Origin: Caulobacter sp. Root343
Lineage (GTDB): Bacteria > Pseudomonadota > Alphaproteobacteria > Caulobacterales > Caulobacteraceae
DNA length: 64,000 bases
Assembly (NCBI RefSeq): GCF_001425745.1
Contig: NZ_LMDF01000001.1
Span: 167,154-231,153, forward strand
Direction of reading: 5' to 3'
Part shown: positions 25,547-34,290 of the stretch, piece after piece
Layout: every line of letters begins with the position of its first letter
How positions within the stretch are numbered: the first letter of the stretch is position 1
Translations under genes and position numbers: made by a program
Notes under the pieces: model-generated
Told to the model about the DNA's origin: nothing
The model's input: only the letters and a program-made list of their open reading frames with translations
The model's database searches: none

Positions 25547-27766
25547 CTAGAACTTCAGCGACAGGGAGACGCTGTAGTTCCGGCCAGGCTGGGAATAGCC
25601 GTCCTTGACGGTCGAGTTGTCGGCGAGACCGCGAGCGTCGCTCCACCACCAGTACCGCTCATCGGTCAGGTTGAAGACGCCGCCGCGTACGGTCACCGCG
25701 TCAGTCACCGCCCACCAGGCCGTCAGGTCGGCGACGGTGAACGACGGCGGCATGAAGCAATTGTCGGCCGAACTGCCGCTGGCGCCGGCGCAAGACAGGC
25801 CCGAGCGGCCGGCGGTCTTTCGGTCCGAATGGATCACGCTGAGGTGGCCGCCGAACCTGCCGGTCGGGGCGCGATAGGCCAGGCCGGCGGTCAGCTTCAC
25901 CGGATCGATCGAGGTCAGAGGGGTGTTGATCCCGTTCGTGCGCGAGGCGCCGCGGGCGTAGGAGGCGGCTGCTCGAGCCGTGAAGCCCGCGCCCAGCTCG
26001 AACGCGCCCTTGGCCTCGGCCCCGCTGATCTTCACGCCCGACAGGTTGACGTATTGATAGACCGCCGGATTGGCGGCGGTGAAGTTCCCGCTGACCTGCA
26101 CCTGCTCGATGAAGTCGTCATACTCGCCGGTGAAGCCCGTCACCGCCACGCGCCAGCCGCTTCGTTGCATCCGGAAACCGGCTTCCAGGGTGCGGCTGGT
26201 CTCGGGCTTCAGGTCGGGGTTGGAGATCGACCGGTAGTTCGAGACCAGGTTGGCGAAGCCGGTGTTGACCTGTGACGGGGAGGGGGCCTTGAAGCCGGTC
26301 GCGACGTTGGCGAACACGGTGACCAGCTCGGTGGCGTCCCAGACCAGGCCCAGTTTCGGCGAGACATGGCTGTCGCTCTGGCCCGAGGCGGTGGTCGTGA
26401 ACAGCGGGTCGGGCTTCGGGTCCAGCTTGTAGTAGTCGAAGCGGACGGCCGGATAGATGGTCAGCGGACCGGCCGTGATCTCGTCCTGCACATAGAGGCC
26501 GGCCAGGGTGTAGTCGGTGGTTGGGAAGGCCTTGGCGGGAAAGGTCTCGCCCACCGGCGGGACCGTGCCGTCGCGCGTGCCCTGCTGGCGGGTGATCGAG
26601 GCGTCGCCGCCCCAGACCACCTCGTGCTTCACCGATCCGCTGTCGAATACGCTGTGCAGTTCGACGCTGGCGCCGAACACCCGGTTGTCGAAGGTGGCGT
26701 CGCGGGTGCGGTCGGCGGCGGTGTTGCGATCCTCGGCAGAGAACTGGCGGGTCTTGCTCCTTTGCCAGTAGAGCGAGGTGCGAGCGGTGCTGATCAGGCC
26801 TTCGCCGTCGAAGCGGTGATCGAGCGTGGCGCGGTCGCGGCGCAGCTTGTCGAAGGCGGTCAGGCCGATCACGCTGGTCGCGGCCAGCGTCGGCTTGGCG
26901 ATGGCCGACAGCACGGTCCAGTCGACGTCGCGGTCCAGGTGGTCGAGCGTCAGGCGGAAGCGGTTCTTGTCGTTCGGGCTGTAGACCAGCTTGCCCAGGA
27001 CGGCGTTGGACTGGTTGTCCTCGGGATTGGCGGTGGTGCGGTCGATATTGGCCGAGTCGTTGGTCCCGGCCGTCTTCTGGCCGTCGCCGTCGCGGCGGGT
27101 GTAGGCGACCAGGGCCTCCCAGCGATCGGACTTGCCGGCCAGCACCAGGCTCTCGGTCCAGCTCTTGTCGGCCGAGGCGTAGCCGACCCGCGCGCGGCCG
27201 GCGAAGGTGTCGCCGCCCTTCAAGAGGTCCGACGGGTCCTTGGTGATGAAGCTGACCGAACCGGCCAAGCCGTCGGCGCCATAGAGGGCTGAAGCGGGAC
27301 CGCGCACGATCTCGACCGACTTCAGAAGATCCAGGTCCACCTGATCGCCGCGACCGACCGATTGCGCGCCGAAGGCGAAACCGTCCGGCACGCGCACGCC
27401 GTCGACGACGATCAGCACGCGGTTACCTTCCAGGCCGCGGATGTTGAAGCCGGCGTTGCCGTCGCGACCGGTCGAGGCGCCGGCGGCGGTGAAGCGGGCG
27501 GGGGCGCTGCGCACCGACACGCCGGGTTCGTCGCGGACCAGGTCCTTGATGTCGCGAACCAGCCCGTCCTCGATCTCGTCCGACGAGATAACGCTGACTG
27601 TCACCGGGGCCTCGGACACCGTCTTTTCGGAGCGGGTGGCGGTGACGGTGACCTTATCCAGCTCGACCGCGTCGGCGGCCGCCGTCGGCTCGGCGGCGTG
27701 CCCGGTAGTCGCCAGCAGGGCGGCGGTCGAGGCGGCCGCCAGGGCGGCCAGCTTCAGGCGAGACAT
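25547..27766 (-). CDS. TonB-dependent haem/iron receptor
   Basis: This 739-residue outer-membrane receptor has a signal peptide (LAALAAASTAALLATTGHAAE) and a TonB-box-like stretch at ELDKVTVTATRSEK. The plug domain contains NIRGLEGNRVLIVVDGVRVPD, a signature of the haemoglobin/transferrin/lactoferrin receptor family. It ends in the canonical aromatic C-terminal strand NYSVSLSLKF. A Fur-like site lies about 85 bp upstream, shared with the divergent DUF4198 gene. Haem or a ferric chelate is the likely ligand. Confidence 0.92.
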   Translation of the reverse strand: MSRLKLAALAAASTAALLATTGHAAEPTAAADAVELDKVTVTATRSEKTVSEAPVTVSVISSDEIEDGLVRDIKDLVRDEPGVSVRSAPARFTAAGASTGRDGNAGFNIRGLEGNRVLIVVDGVRVPDGFAFGAQSVGRGDQVDLDLLKSVEIVRGPASALYGADGLAGSVSFITKDPSDLLKGGDTFAGRARVGYASADKSWTESLVLAGKSDRWEALVAYTRRDGDGQKTAGTNDSANIDRTTANPEDNQSNAVLGKLVYSPNDKNRFRLTLDHLDRDVDWTVLSAIAKPTLAATSVIGLTAFDKLRRDRATLDHRFDGEGLISTARTSLYWQRSKTRQFSAEDRNTAADRTRDATFDNRVFGASVELHSVFDSGSVKHEVVWGGDASITRQQGTRDGTVPPVGETFPAKAFPTTDYTLAGLYVQDEITAGPLTIYPAVRFDYYKLDPKPDPLFTTTASGQSDSHVSPKLGLVWDATELVTVFANVATGFKAPSPSQVNTGFANLVSNYRSISNPDLKPETSRTLEAGFRMQRSGWRVAVTGFTGEYDDFIEQVQVSGNFTAANPAVYQYVNLSGVKISGAEAKGAFELGAGFTARAAASYARGASRTNGINTPLTSIDPVKLTAGLAYRAPTGRFGGHLSVIHSDRKTAGRSGLSCAGASGSSADNCFMPPSFTVADLTAWWAVTDAVTVRGGVFNLTDERYWWWSDARGLADNSTVKDGYSQPGRNYSVSLSLKF

Positions 27767-27851
27767 CGATATCCCCTTCGATGGTGTAGATGCGAGTGGT
27801 TCGCAGTTTGTGGCGTTGGCCTAAAGCTGCCTGCCCAACCGGTCAAGCTAT

Positions 27852-27880
27852 TTGCAATTGATTCTCAGAACTAATCGCAA
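27852..27880. promoter_or_regulatory. Fur-box-like site between the TonB receptor and DUF4198 genes
   Basis: On the minus strand this reads TGAGAATCAATTGCAAA flanked by TTGC/GCAA, close to the alphaproteobacterial Fur motif (TGAGAAT followed by ATTTGC-like). The AT-rich site sits in a 159-bp divergent gap and could control both iron-related transcripts. Confidence 0.55.
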
Positions 27881-27925
27881 TATGCCGAGTCCGCCGCGAC
27901 TGGAGCGGCGGCTGGGGTGTTCCCG

Positions 27926-28723
27926 ATGATCCGATCTCTCCGCGCGGGCCTGATGGGCGGCGCGCTTCTGCTCAGCTTGGCCGCTTCGCTGGCCTCCGGG
28001 GCTGCCCAAGCCCACTCGCCCTATCTGCTCCCCAGCGTGTTCGACGCCTCGGACCGCAAGGTCGTCACGGTGCAGGGCTCGTTCACCGAGAGCTTCTTCA
28101 CGCCCGAGGTGGTGATGAAGTCCGACGCCTGGGCCGTGGTCGGCCCCGACGGCGTGCGCGCGCCGCTGACGCCGACCTACCTGCGCGAGCTGGCGCTGGT
28201 GGAGGCGGTCACGGAGAATCCAGGCACCTATCGCATCACCACCGGCCAACGCGCTGGCCGCACCGCCAAGGCGGCCCTGGTGAACGGCGAGTGGAAGTTC
28301 TTCGAGGGCGAGAAGGCTCCGGCCGACGCTATCGACATGCAAAGCATGACCCTGGCCGAGGTCTATGTGACGCGCGGCGCACCGAACGACGCGGCCCTGG
28401 CTCCGATCGGCAAGGGTCTCGAGTTCAAGGCGGTCACACATCCCAGCAAGATCGTCACCGGCCAGGACGCGATGTTCGAGGTGCTGTTCGACGGCAAGCC
28501 AGTGGCCAACCAGCCAATCACCCTGCAAGGCGCCGACGACCGCTACGCCGATAGCAAGAGCGCGCCGAAGACGGTGACCAGCGACGCCAAGGGCCGCTTC
28601 GCCGTCAAGGTCGACAAGTCGGGGGTCTACCAGATCCAGAGCCGCTACCGCGTCGCGCCCGCCGCCGCTGGCCAACCCGGCCAGAGCTTCACCTACGCCC
28701 TGACCTTCGAATCCCTCCGCTAG
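27926..28723 (+). CDS. DUF4198 domain periplasmic protein
   Basis: From ATG 27926 the protein has 265 residues with a signal peptide (LMGGALLLSLAASLASGAAQA) and then the DUF4198 opening HSPYLLPSVFDAS. DUF4198 proteins are often found with TonB-dependent receptors and metal uptake genes. Here it faces one across a Fur-like site and is followed 8 bp later by an EF-hand protein. A metal-binding or accessory role in uptake is inferred. GTG 27917 is an alternative start. Confidence 0.85.
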   Translation: MIRSLRAGLMGGALLLSLAASLASGAAQAHSPYLLPSVFDASDRKVVTVQGSFTESFFTPEVVMKSDAWAVVGPDGVRAPLTPTYLRELALVEAVTENPGTYRITTGQRAGRTAKAALVNGEWKFFEGEKAPADAIDMQSMTLAEVYVTRGAPNDAALAPIGKGLEFKAVTHPSKIVTGQDAMFEVLFDGKPVANQPITLQGADDRYADSKSAPKTVTSDAKGRFAVKVDKSGVYQIQSRYRVAPAAAGQPGQSFTYALTFESLR

Positions 28724-28731
28724 GACATCCC

Positions 28732-29199
28732 ATGAAGCCCCGCACGATCCTCGCCGCCGCCCTGATCGCCTCGTTGAGCGCCGGCGCCGCCCATGCCGCC
28801 TCGCACGCCCGCGACACCTTCATCAAGGAGCAGGATCAGAACGGCGACGGCGTCGTCTCCAAGGACGAGTTCGCCGCCACCCGCGCGATCCAGTTCGCCA
28901 GGACCGACGCGGACAACAATGGCTCGTTCTCGCAGGCCGAATATGTCGGCGAGTTCAAGGCGCGGCTGGAGAAGACGCTGGCCGCCTCGGACCGTACAGC
29001 CGCGGACAAGGAAGAAGAGCGCGTGCGCCAGATGCGTCAGGCCAACGTCCGCTTCGGCGTCCTGGACAGTGACAAGAGCGGCGCCATCACCCGCGCCGAG
29101 TTCGACTATTCCGGCTGGCGGATGTTCAACCACCACGACACCAACAATGACGGGACGGTCTCGGCCGCCGACCCCGTCAAGGAAGACCCGCAGGACTAG
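28732..29199 (+). CDS. Secreted EF-hand calcium-binding protein
   Basis: This 155-residue protein has a signal peptide (ILAAALIASLSAGAAHA). Four EF-hand-like loops are visible: DQNGDGVVSKDEF, DADNNGSFSQAEY, DSDKSGAITRAEF and DTNNDGTVSAAD. A charged helix separates the two pairs. It probably binds calcium in the periplasm. It follows the DUF4198 gene by 8 bp and shares the putative iron-regulated promoter. Confidence 0.88.
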   Translation: MKPRTILAAALIASLSAGAAHAASHARDTFIKEQDQNGDGVVSKDEFAATRAIQFARTDADNNGSFSQAEYVGEFKARLEKTLAASDRTAADKEEERVRQMRQANVRFGVLDSDKSGAITRAEFDYSGWRMFNHHDTNNDGTVSAADPVKEDPQD

Positions 29200-29300
29200 G
29201 TGGAGACGGAGGCGCCTCGCCGCAGTTGGATTTTCGGCGTTTCGTGGCTATGACCGCCGGCCAGACATAGGCCGTGCGGCCTGGACGAAAGCTGAAGACC

Positions 29301-29549
29301 ATGAGCGACACGCCTCCCGACCGCCTCTCCGTCAATCCTGACAGCCCGTATTACGACGCCGACCTGCTGGAACGCGGCATCGGCATCCGCTTCAAGGGCG
29401 TCGAGAAGACCAATGTCGAGGAATACTGCGTCAGCGAGCGCTGGGTGCGGGTGGCCGCCGGCAAGACCCTGGACCGCAAGGGCAATCCGATGACCATCAA
29501 GTTGCAGGGCGACGTCGAGGCCTATTTCCGCGACACGGCCGAAGCCTAA
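29301..29549 (+). CDS. DUF3297 family protein
   Basis: This 82-residue cytoplasmic protein opens SDTPPDRLSVNPDSPYYD and contains RGIGIRFKGVEKTNVEEYCVSE and TIKLQGDVEAYF, matching DUF3297. The family is small, conserved and uncharacterised. It starts 100 bp after the EF-hand gene. Confidence 0.8.
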   Translation: MSDTPPDRLSVNPDSPYYDADLLERGIGIRFKGVEKTNVEEYCVSERWVRVAAGKTLDRKGNPMTIKLQGDVEAYFRDTAEA

Positions 29550-29554
29550 GACGC

Positions 29555-29827
29555 GTGAGCGATCCCGACCCGGACCTCGAGGCCATGGCGCGCGACGAGC
29601 TTTCGCGCGCCGTGACCCTGCGTTGGCAGGACCTGAAGGCGGTCGTCCCCTGGGGCGACACCTTCGAGGGCATCTCGCCCGCGGGCCGCTATGTCGAGGT
29701 CGAGCGCAGCTACATCTGGGCCTCGGAGGCGGGCGGCGACATCCTTTGCGAGGTGACCGTCTATGGCGGGCCGTCGCGCTATGACAGCGGCGCCCGCGCC
29801 AGCAAACTCATTTCCCGCCCGTATTGA
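29555..29827 (+). CDS. Small conserved protein of unknown function
   Basis: This 90-residue protein uses a GTG start 5 bp after DUF3297, so co-expression is likely. The content is LRWQDLKAVVPWGDTFEGISPAGRYVEVERSYIWA followed by DILCEVTVYGGPSRYDS, a beta-rich fold. I see no signal peptide or membrane segment and do not recognise it. Confidence 0.65.
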   Translation: MSDPDPDLEAMARDELSRAVTLRWQDLKAVVPWGDTFEGISPAGRYVEVERSYIWASEAGGDILCEVTVYGGPSRYDSGARASKLISRPY

Positions 29828-29913
29828 GCAGCTTGGCCGTGCATCGATAACGCTGTTGCGTTAACCATGAGGCGCGCCGTCGATGGCGCTTCGCGTGGAC
29901 CGAGGGGGCTCCG

Positions 29914-30675
29914 GTGTACCAGTCTGAATTTCCGGTCGATCAGCCGGTGCCGGTGTTCGACCCGACTCTGGTGTTCCTGCTGATCCTGGCGGGTCTCGCC
30001 ATCGCGGGCCTGGCCTTCTTCGCCGGTCGGCTGACCGGGCGTGGCGACAAGGGCGAGAAGCGCGGCGACGTTCCGAAAATCATCCATGAAGCCGTGAAGG
30101 CCAAATGCGTTTCGGCCAGCAGCGCCCATTCCGGCGAGCTGGTGGTCAAGGCCCAGGACCTGATCGACGAGATCAAGCTTCGGGTCGGCCCGGTGCTGGC
30201 ATTCGGCGGCCCGAGCGCCAAGGCGTTCGAGCACCTGGCCAAGGCCATGAAAGGCGATCCGCCGGAAGAGAAGAAGGACGACAAACACGGCGGCGGTCAT
30301 GGCGGCCACGGCCACGGCAAGGACCACGACAAGGCCCACGGCCACGATTCGCACCGCCCGGGCGATTCCAAGGAGCACGGCGCCGAAGTCGGCGTCCTGA
30401 CCCGCAACGTGACGATTCTCGCGCCGCAGACGGTGATCATCGCCCAGCCGTCGAAGCCCGACCCGCACGGTCATGACGACCACGGCCGCAAGGACGAAGG
30501 GCCCAAGCCCTTGGATCACAAGGAGTATATGCAGCAGCTGCGTCTGGCGGTCGCCGAGTTCTCGGACTTCTGGAATCGCCCGAACTGTCTGCGCGAGATC
30601 CAGGACTGCCAAAAGGCCCTGACCGAGACCAAGCCGCTGCCGAAACTCAAGCTGGGTCTGTCCGAGCGCGATTGA
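29914..30675 (+). CDS. Membrane-anchored histidine-rich protein of unknown function
   Basis: This 253-residue protein (GTG start, GAGGGGG upstream) has one helix near the N-terminus (TLVFLLILAGLAIAGLAFFAG). A structured domain follows (VKAKCVSASSAHSGELVVKAQDLIDEIKLRV). A low-complexity histidine-rich stretch (about residues 125-155, GGHGGHGHGKDHDKAHGHD, and again HGHDDHG) could bind metal. The C-terminal part has the pair NCLREIQDC. Function not recognised. Confidence 0.7.
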   Translation: MYQSEFPVDQPVPVFDPTLVFLLILAGLAIAGLAFFAGRLTGRGDKGEKRGDVPKIIHEAVKAKCVSASSAHSGELVVKAQDLIDEIKLRVGPVLAFGGPSAKAFEHLAKAMKGDPPEEKKDDKHGGGHGGHGHGKDHDKAHGHDSHRPGDSKEHGAEVGVLTRNVTILAPQTVIIAQPSKPDPHGHDDHGRKDEGPKPLDHKEYMQQLRLAVAEFSDFWNRPNCLREIQDCQKALTETKPLPKLKLGLSERD

Positions 30676-30926
30676 TCGGCCGGCGAAGGCGGCTGGGGCA
30701 TAAGAACGCCGTTCAGGAAGGCGAGACGACTATTCTCTGCCCAAGCGGCGTGCGAAACTGATCCTTCGTTCGAGCGAACTCGCCGAGGCGTTGAGCCCGC
30801 GGCGCAGGGCGCTCACACCAAGATAACGCGTGGGCCCAAACGCCAAGGCCCGGAAACGCGAAATGGATTGGCGAAGGCCGCTCCTCCTCGAAGGCGGTCA
30901 CGCCCGGGAGGACGAAAGGAAGGGAT
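30676..30926. other. Intergenic region without recognised gene
   Basis: This 251-bp gap before the MarR gene contains a GTTCG/CGAAC inverted repeat near 30769 and an AAAGGAAGGG ribosome site at its end. A MarR operator is expected here, but no clear long palindrome is visible. Confidence 0.4.
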
Positions 30927-31448
30927 ATGACCGCGACGGTCTCTCCGATCACCCCTGGCGCGTCCGAAGCGCCCGAAACGGGCGTCAGCCTGATTGAATA
31001 TGTGCCGTACAAGCTGGCCACGGCCTCGGCGGCGGTCAGCCGCCTGATCGCCCGAGCCTACGAGGACCGCTTCGGCTTGACCATTCCGCAATGGCGGCTG
31101 ATGTCGGTGCTGGCTGAGGGCAACCTGACCCAGCATACCGCTGTCACGCGCACGGCCATGGACAAGGTCCGGGTCAGCCGCGCCGCTCAGGAACTGGTGG
31201 TCCGGCGTCTCGTGGCCCGCACCACGGTGCGCTCGGACCGTCGCTCGCACACCCTGGAGCTGACGGCCGCGGGCCGGCGCCTGTTCGCCGAGATCGCGCC
31301 CCTGGCCCTGGCCTACGAGGCGACCCTATTGGCGGGACTGGCGCCCAGCGAGGTGGCGATGTTCAAGCGCCTGCTGGACCACCTCGAGACCGCCGCCATC
31401 CAGCTGACCGGCGGCGAAACGATCTCGCCGCCGTCGGAAACGGCATGA
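30927..31448 (+). CDS. MarR family transcriptional regulator
   Basis: This 173-residue winged-helix regulator has the typical MarR core: LTIPQWRLMSVLAEGN, the recognition-helix region MDKVRVSRAAQELVVRRLV, and the wing TTVRSDRRSHTLELTAAGRRLFAEI. The acidic/threonine-rich N-terminal lead is extended. There is no adjacent operon partner. A tRNA gene follows. Confidence 0.9.
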   Translation: MTATVSPITPGASEAPETGVSLIEYVPYKLATASAAVSRLIARAYEDRFGLTIPQWRLMSVLAEGNLTQHTAVTRTAMDKVRVSRAAQELVVRRLVARTTVRSDRRSHTLELTAAGRRLFAEIAPLALAYEATLLAGLAPSEVAMFKRLLDHLETAAIQLTGGETISPPSETA

Positions 31449-31524
31449 CAAAGAGCAGGGTCGCGGCACTGGAATTCGTCCGCGACGCCTGCTAGGAAGA
31501 CCACCCTTCGCGGAAGCGAAGCGC

Positions 31525-31609
31525 GCGGGCGTGGTGAAACTGGTAGACGCGCCGGACTCAAAATCCGGTTCCGAAAGGAGTGTCGGTTCGACCCCGACCG
31601 CCCGCACCA
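31525..31609 (+). tRNA. tRNA-Leu (anticodon CAA)
   Basis: An 85-nt class II tRNA. The acceptor stem is GCGGGCG/CGCCCGC with an encoded ACCA tail. The anticodon stem is CCGGA/TCCGG around loop CTCAAAA (anticodon CAA, reading UUG). There is a long variable arm, and the T-loop is in GGTTCGACCCC. The D-arm contains TGGTGAAACTGGTAGACGC as in leucine tRNAs. Confidence 0.95.
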
Positions 31610-31640
31610 ACTCTCTCTTCTTCACACCGAGATAGGCCCT

Positions 31641-32456
31641 ATGAATTGGACCCAGTCTGTCTCGATCGAGCTTCCCCCAGCGGAAGCTTCTCTGAACAGG
31701 CGAGCGATCCTGTTCTTCGGACACTACGATTGCCGGGTCTATCTGACGCCGACCGCCTATCTCGACGTCGGAGCGGGCTCGCTGACCTGCGCGCTCAGCG
31801 TCACCCAGTTGCGGGAAGGCTATGTCGGCAGCCTGGGTCGCATCGGGCGTTTCTGTGAATTCGCCTCCTGCGAAATCCAGTCCGCCGGCGAGCACAACAA
31901 CAGTTTGCCGGTGAATATCGGCATGTCGCAGGCGCCGATGCTGGCCCGGGTGGTGCGCCAGGCCGGAGCCCAAGCCTTGGCGGGCGCACGGCCAATCGAC
32001 ATCGGGTCGGGCGTTGTGATCTCCGCCGGCGCCAAGGTGCTGGCGGGGGTGTCGGTCGGCGATGGCGCCGTGGTCGGAGCCTCGGCGGTGGTCACTCGGC
32101 CCGTCGAGTCGTTCTCGATCGTGGGCGGGGTGCCGGCGCGAAAAATCCGCGACCGCTTCGATGAGGCGACGAAGGAGAAGGTCGCGCTCGGGCGTTGGTG
32201 GGACCGGCCAGCCTCCGACCTGCTATCCCAGGCCGGCCGTTTGCAGGATCTCGCCCTCGAGGCTCCATCCGCGCCGAGGCCGGAGCGGCCCCGGTTTGTC
32301 TTCCATGCCGAGACGCCGGAGACTTTAAAGTTCGTCGGGGTGGCTGACGGCGAGGAGATCAAACGGGTCACGGTCGCGCCACCCGCCGTCCAGCGATACG
32401 TCGAACAGGCCTATGGGCCGGGCCCGTTCCATTGGTTAGCCGACTGCTGGGCTTAG
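31641..32456 (+). CDS. Left-handed beta-helix (hexapeptide) acyltransferase-like protein
   Basis: In this 271-residue protein hexapeptide repeats form a left-handed beta-helix (IGSGVVISAGAKVLAGVSVGDGAVVGASAVV), ending in SFSIVGGVPARKIRDRFDE as in the CatB/WbbJ-type O-acetyltransferases. The catalytic histidine is probably the one in SAGEHNNS. The substrate is likely a surface sugar, inferred. It starts 32 bp after tRNA-Leu(CAA). No integrase is present, so the tRNA is not an obvious island boundary. Confidence 0.8.
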   Translation: MNWTQSVSIELPPAEASLNRRAILFFGHYDCRVYLTPTAYLDVGAGSLTCALSVTQLREGYVGSLGRIGRFCEFASCEIQSAGEHNNSLPVNIGMSQAPMLARVVRQAGAQALAGARPIDIGSGVVISAGAKVLAGVSVGDGAVVGASAVVTRPVESFSIVGGVPARKIRDRFDEATKEKVALGRWWDRPASDLLSQAGRLQDLALEAPSAPRPERPRFVFHAETPETLKFVGVADGEEIKRVTVAPPAVQRYVEQAYGPGPFHWLADCWA

Positions 32457-33058
32457 GTCCTTGCCTCTCCCGCAATCCGTTGGGTTAAGCCCCGCAGCAG
32501 CCCGCGTCCCTTCACCCAAGGTCCATGCCCGGACTCGACGTTGATGTGGCCCGCGCGGCCCAGGTCGACGAATTCCGACCCCCAGCCGCGGGCGAAGGCC
32601 TGGGCGCGGTCGATCTCGACATAGGGATCGTCGCGGCTGGCCACGACCAGGCTGGGGAAGGGCAGGCGCTGGCGGGGAATCGGCGAGAACCCCACCAGCA
32701 GGCGGCCGGCCGGACCTTCGCGATTGACGTCGGCCGGCGCCACCAGCATCGCGCCGCCGACCCCGCGTCCGCCCGTCACCTGGGCGAAGTGGGCGACCAG
32801 CGCGCAGCCCAGGCTATGGGCAACCAGGATCGCGCCGGGCCGTTGGCGCACCGCCTCGGCCAGGCTGATCGTCCAGTCGCCCAGCAGCGGGCGCTCCCAG
32901 TCCTGCTGGTCGACGCGCTCGGCGCGCGGGAGTTCGCGCTCCCAGTGGCTCTGCCAATGATCAGGGCCGGAGTTGTATAGGCCCGGCACGATCAGGATCG
33001 GCGGGTCGTCGCGATCCCGGCGACGAGTTTCGGAGGCGTGTGGAGCGGGGGTCATCAT
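32453..33058 (-). CDS. RBBP9/YdeN-family alpha/beta hydrolase
   Basis: This 201-residue serine hydrolase has PPILIVPGLYNSGPDHWQSHWE at the N-terminus and the nucleophile in AILVAHSLGCALVAHF. The aspartate is in VVASRDDPYV and the histidine in GRAGHINVESGHG. All match the YdeN/RBBP9 family, whose substrates are unknown. The start is placed at the ATG-ATG pair ending 33058. A TTG at 33118 would add 20 residues. It overlaps the preceding gene by 4 bp. Confidence 0.87.
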   Translation of the reverse strand: MMTPAPHASETRRRDRDDPPILIVPGLYNSGPDHWQSHWERELPRAERVDQQDWERPLLGDWTISLAEAVRQRPGAILVAHSLGCALVAHFAQVTGGRGVGGAMLVAPADVNREGPAGRLLVGFSPIPRQRLPFPSLVVASRDDPYVEIDRAQAFARGWGSEFVDLGRAGHINVESGHGPWVKGRGLLRGLTQRIAGEART

Positions 33059-33178
33059 GCGAACTCTGGGCTTCAAGCCGTCGAGCCGCAGATAGGCCCG
33101 GTCCGCCCCTCCGCTCAATTCATATCAACTGGATAGGAATTCAGAAAAGCTGAGGTGAGACCGGGGTTTCCGAGGCGC

Positions 33179-33658
33179 TTAGCCGATCCGGTCGCCGCGA
33201 TGCAGCGGATCGGGCAGGGGATCGCTAGCCTTCACGAACTGCAGCGATACCGAGTTGATGCAGTAGCGCAGTCGCGTCGGCGCCGGCCCGTCGGGAAAAA
33301 CGTGGCCCTGGTGGCTGTCGCAGCGGGCGCAGCGGGTCTCGATGCGGACCATGCCGTACGAGTCGTCGCGCACGCCGACCACGTGGTCCTCGGCGAACGG
33401 GGCGTAGAAGCTGGGCCAGCCGGTGCCGCTCTCGAACTTGGTCTCGTGCTTGAACAGCGGCAGACCGCAGAGGCGGCAGCAGTAGACGCCGGGGCTCTTC
33501 TCGCCCAGCAGGCCGCCGCAGAACGGCGCCTCGGTGCCGTGATGCAGGAGAACGCGCGCCTCCTCGGCCGTCAGGTCGGCCTCCAGGCGTTCGCGTTCGG
33601 GCTCGGTCGGCGGCGTGAGATCGAAGCCGACGGTTGAAAGGATGGCTGCGTCTGTCAT
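33179..33658 (-). CDS. msrB: Peptide-methionine (R)-S-oxide reductase
   Basis: This 159-residue MsrB repairs methionine-R-sulfoxide in proteins. The zinc cysteines are in YCCRLCGLPLF and RCARCDSHQGHVF, and GTGWPSF is the family signature. The catalytic residue is Cys133 in RYCINSVSL. There is no signal peptide, so the protein is cytoplasmic. It is divergent from the PfpI gene across 53 bp. Confidence 0.94.
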   Translation of the reverse strand: MTDAAILSTVGFDLTPPTEPERERLEADLTAEEARVLLHHGTEAPFCGGLLGEKSPGVYCCRLCGLPLFKHETKFESGTGWPSFYAPFAEDHVVGVRDDSYGMVRIETRCARCDSHQGHVFPDGPAPTRLRYCINSVSLQFVKASDPLPDPLHRGDRIG

Positions 33659-33711
33659 GAACGCCAATGTAAGCGCTCGCGCGTTGATCCGGTAGTGAAC
33701 TGGGAGGCCCA

Positions 33712-34290
33712 ATGACCGTTGCCGTCGCCTTTTTGCAGCCAGGCTGGGCCGATTGGGAGGCCGGCGCGATCCTCGCCCTGCTGCGCGAGTATGTGAAGGT
33801 GCAGATCGAGGTGGCGACGCCGACCGGCGATCCGGAGACCTCGATCGGCGGCGTGCTGGCCGCGGCCGACTATCGGTTCGACGATCCGGTTTTGAGCGAC
33901 GCCGACCTCTACATCCTGATCGGCAGCGACGAATGGTCGAAGGGCGAGACCCCCGCGATCACCGCGCTGATCCGCCAGGCCGTCGCGGACGGCAAGATCG
34001 TGGCCGGGATCTGCGCCGGTACGACGGCGCTGGCCCGCGCTGGCCTATTCGAGGGACGCAGGCACACCTCGAACGGCAAGGACTGGCTGGAAGGTGTCGT
34101 GCCGGGTTACGCGGGCTCCGAGCACTACGTCGACAGCGCCAAGGCGGTGACCGACGGCAAACTCGTCAGCGCCTCGGGCCTGGCTCCCGTCACCTTCGCC
34201 GCCGCCGTCGCGCGCCTGGTGGCACCCGAGGCGGAGGAGATGATCGCGGGTTACGAGGCGATGTTCGCCCGCGAGTTCGCGACTACTTGA
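33712..34290 (+). CDS. DJ-1/PfpI family protein
   Basis: This 192-residue protein has the nucleophile elbow AGICAGTTALARAG with Cys101, preceded by LIGSDEW and the acidic residue typical of DJ-1 (WADWEAGAIL). Activities in the superfamily include glyoxalase, chaperone and amidotransferase-like functions. Divergent pairing with msrB suggests an oxidative-stress context. The 3' end overlaps glcG-like by 8 bp, convergently. Confidence 0.87.
   Translation: MTVAVAFLQPGWADWEAGAILALLREYVKVQIEVATPTGDPETSIGGVLAAADYRFDDPVLSDADLYILIGSDEWSKGETPAITALIRQAVADGKIVAGICAGTTALARAGLFEGRRHTSNGKDWLEGVVPGYAGSEHYVDSAKAVTDGKLVSASGLAPVTFAAAVARLVAPEAEEMIAGYEAMFAREFATT

Noticed and set aside
31525..32456. Genomic island inserted at tRNA-Leu(CAA)
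   Set aside because: No integrase or repeated tRNA 3' end is found, and the downstream genes look like ordinary chromosomal genes.
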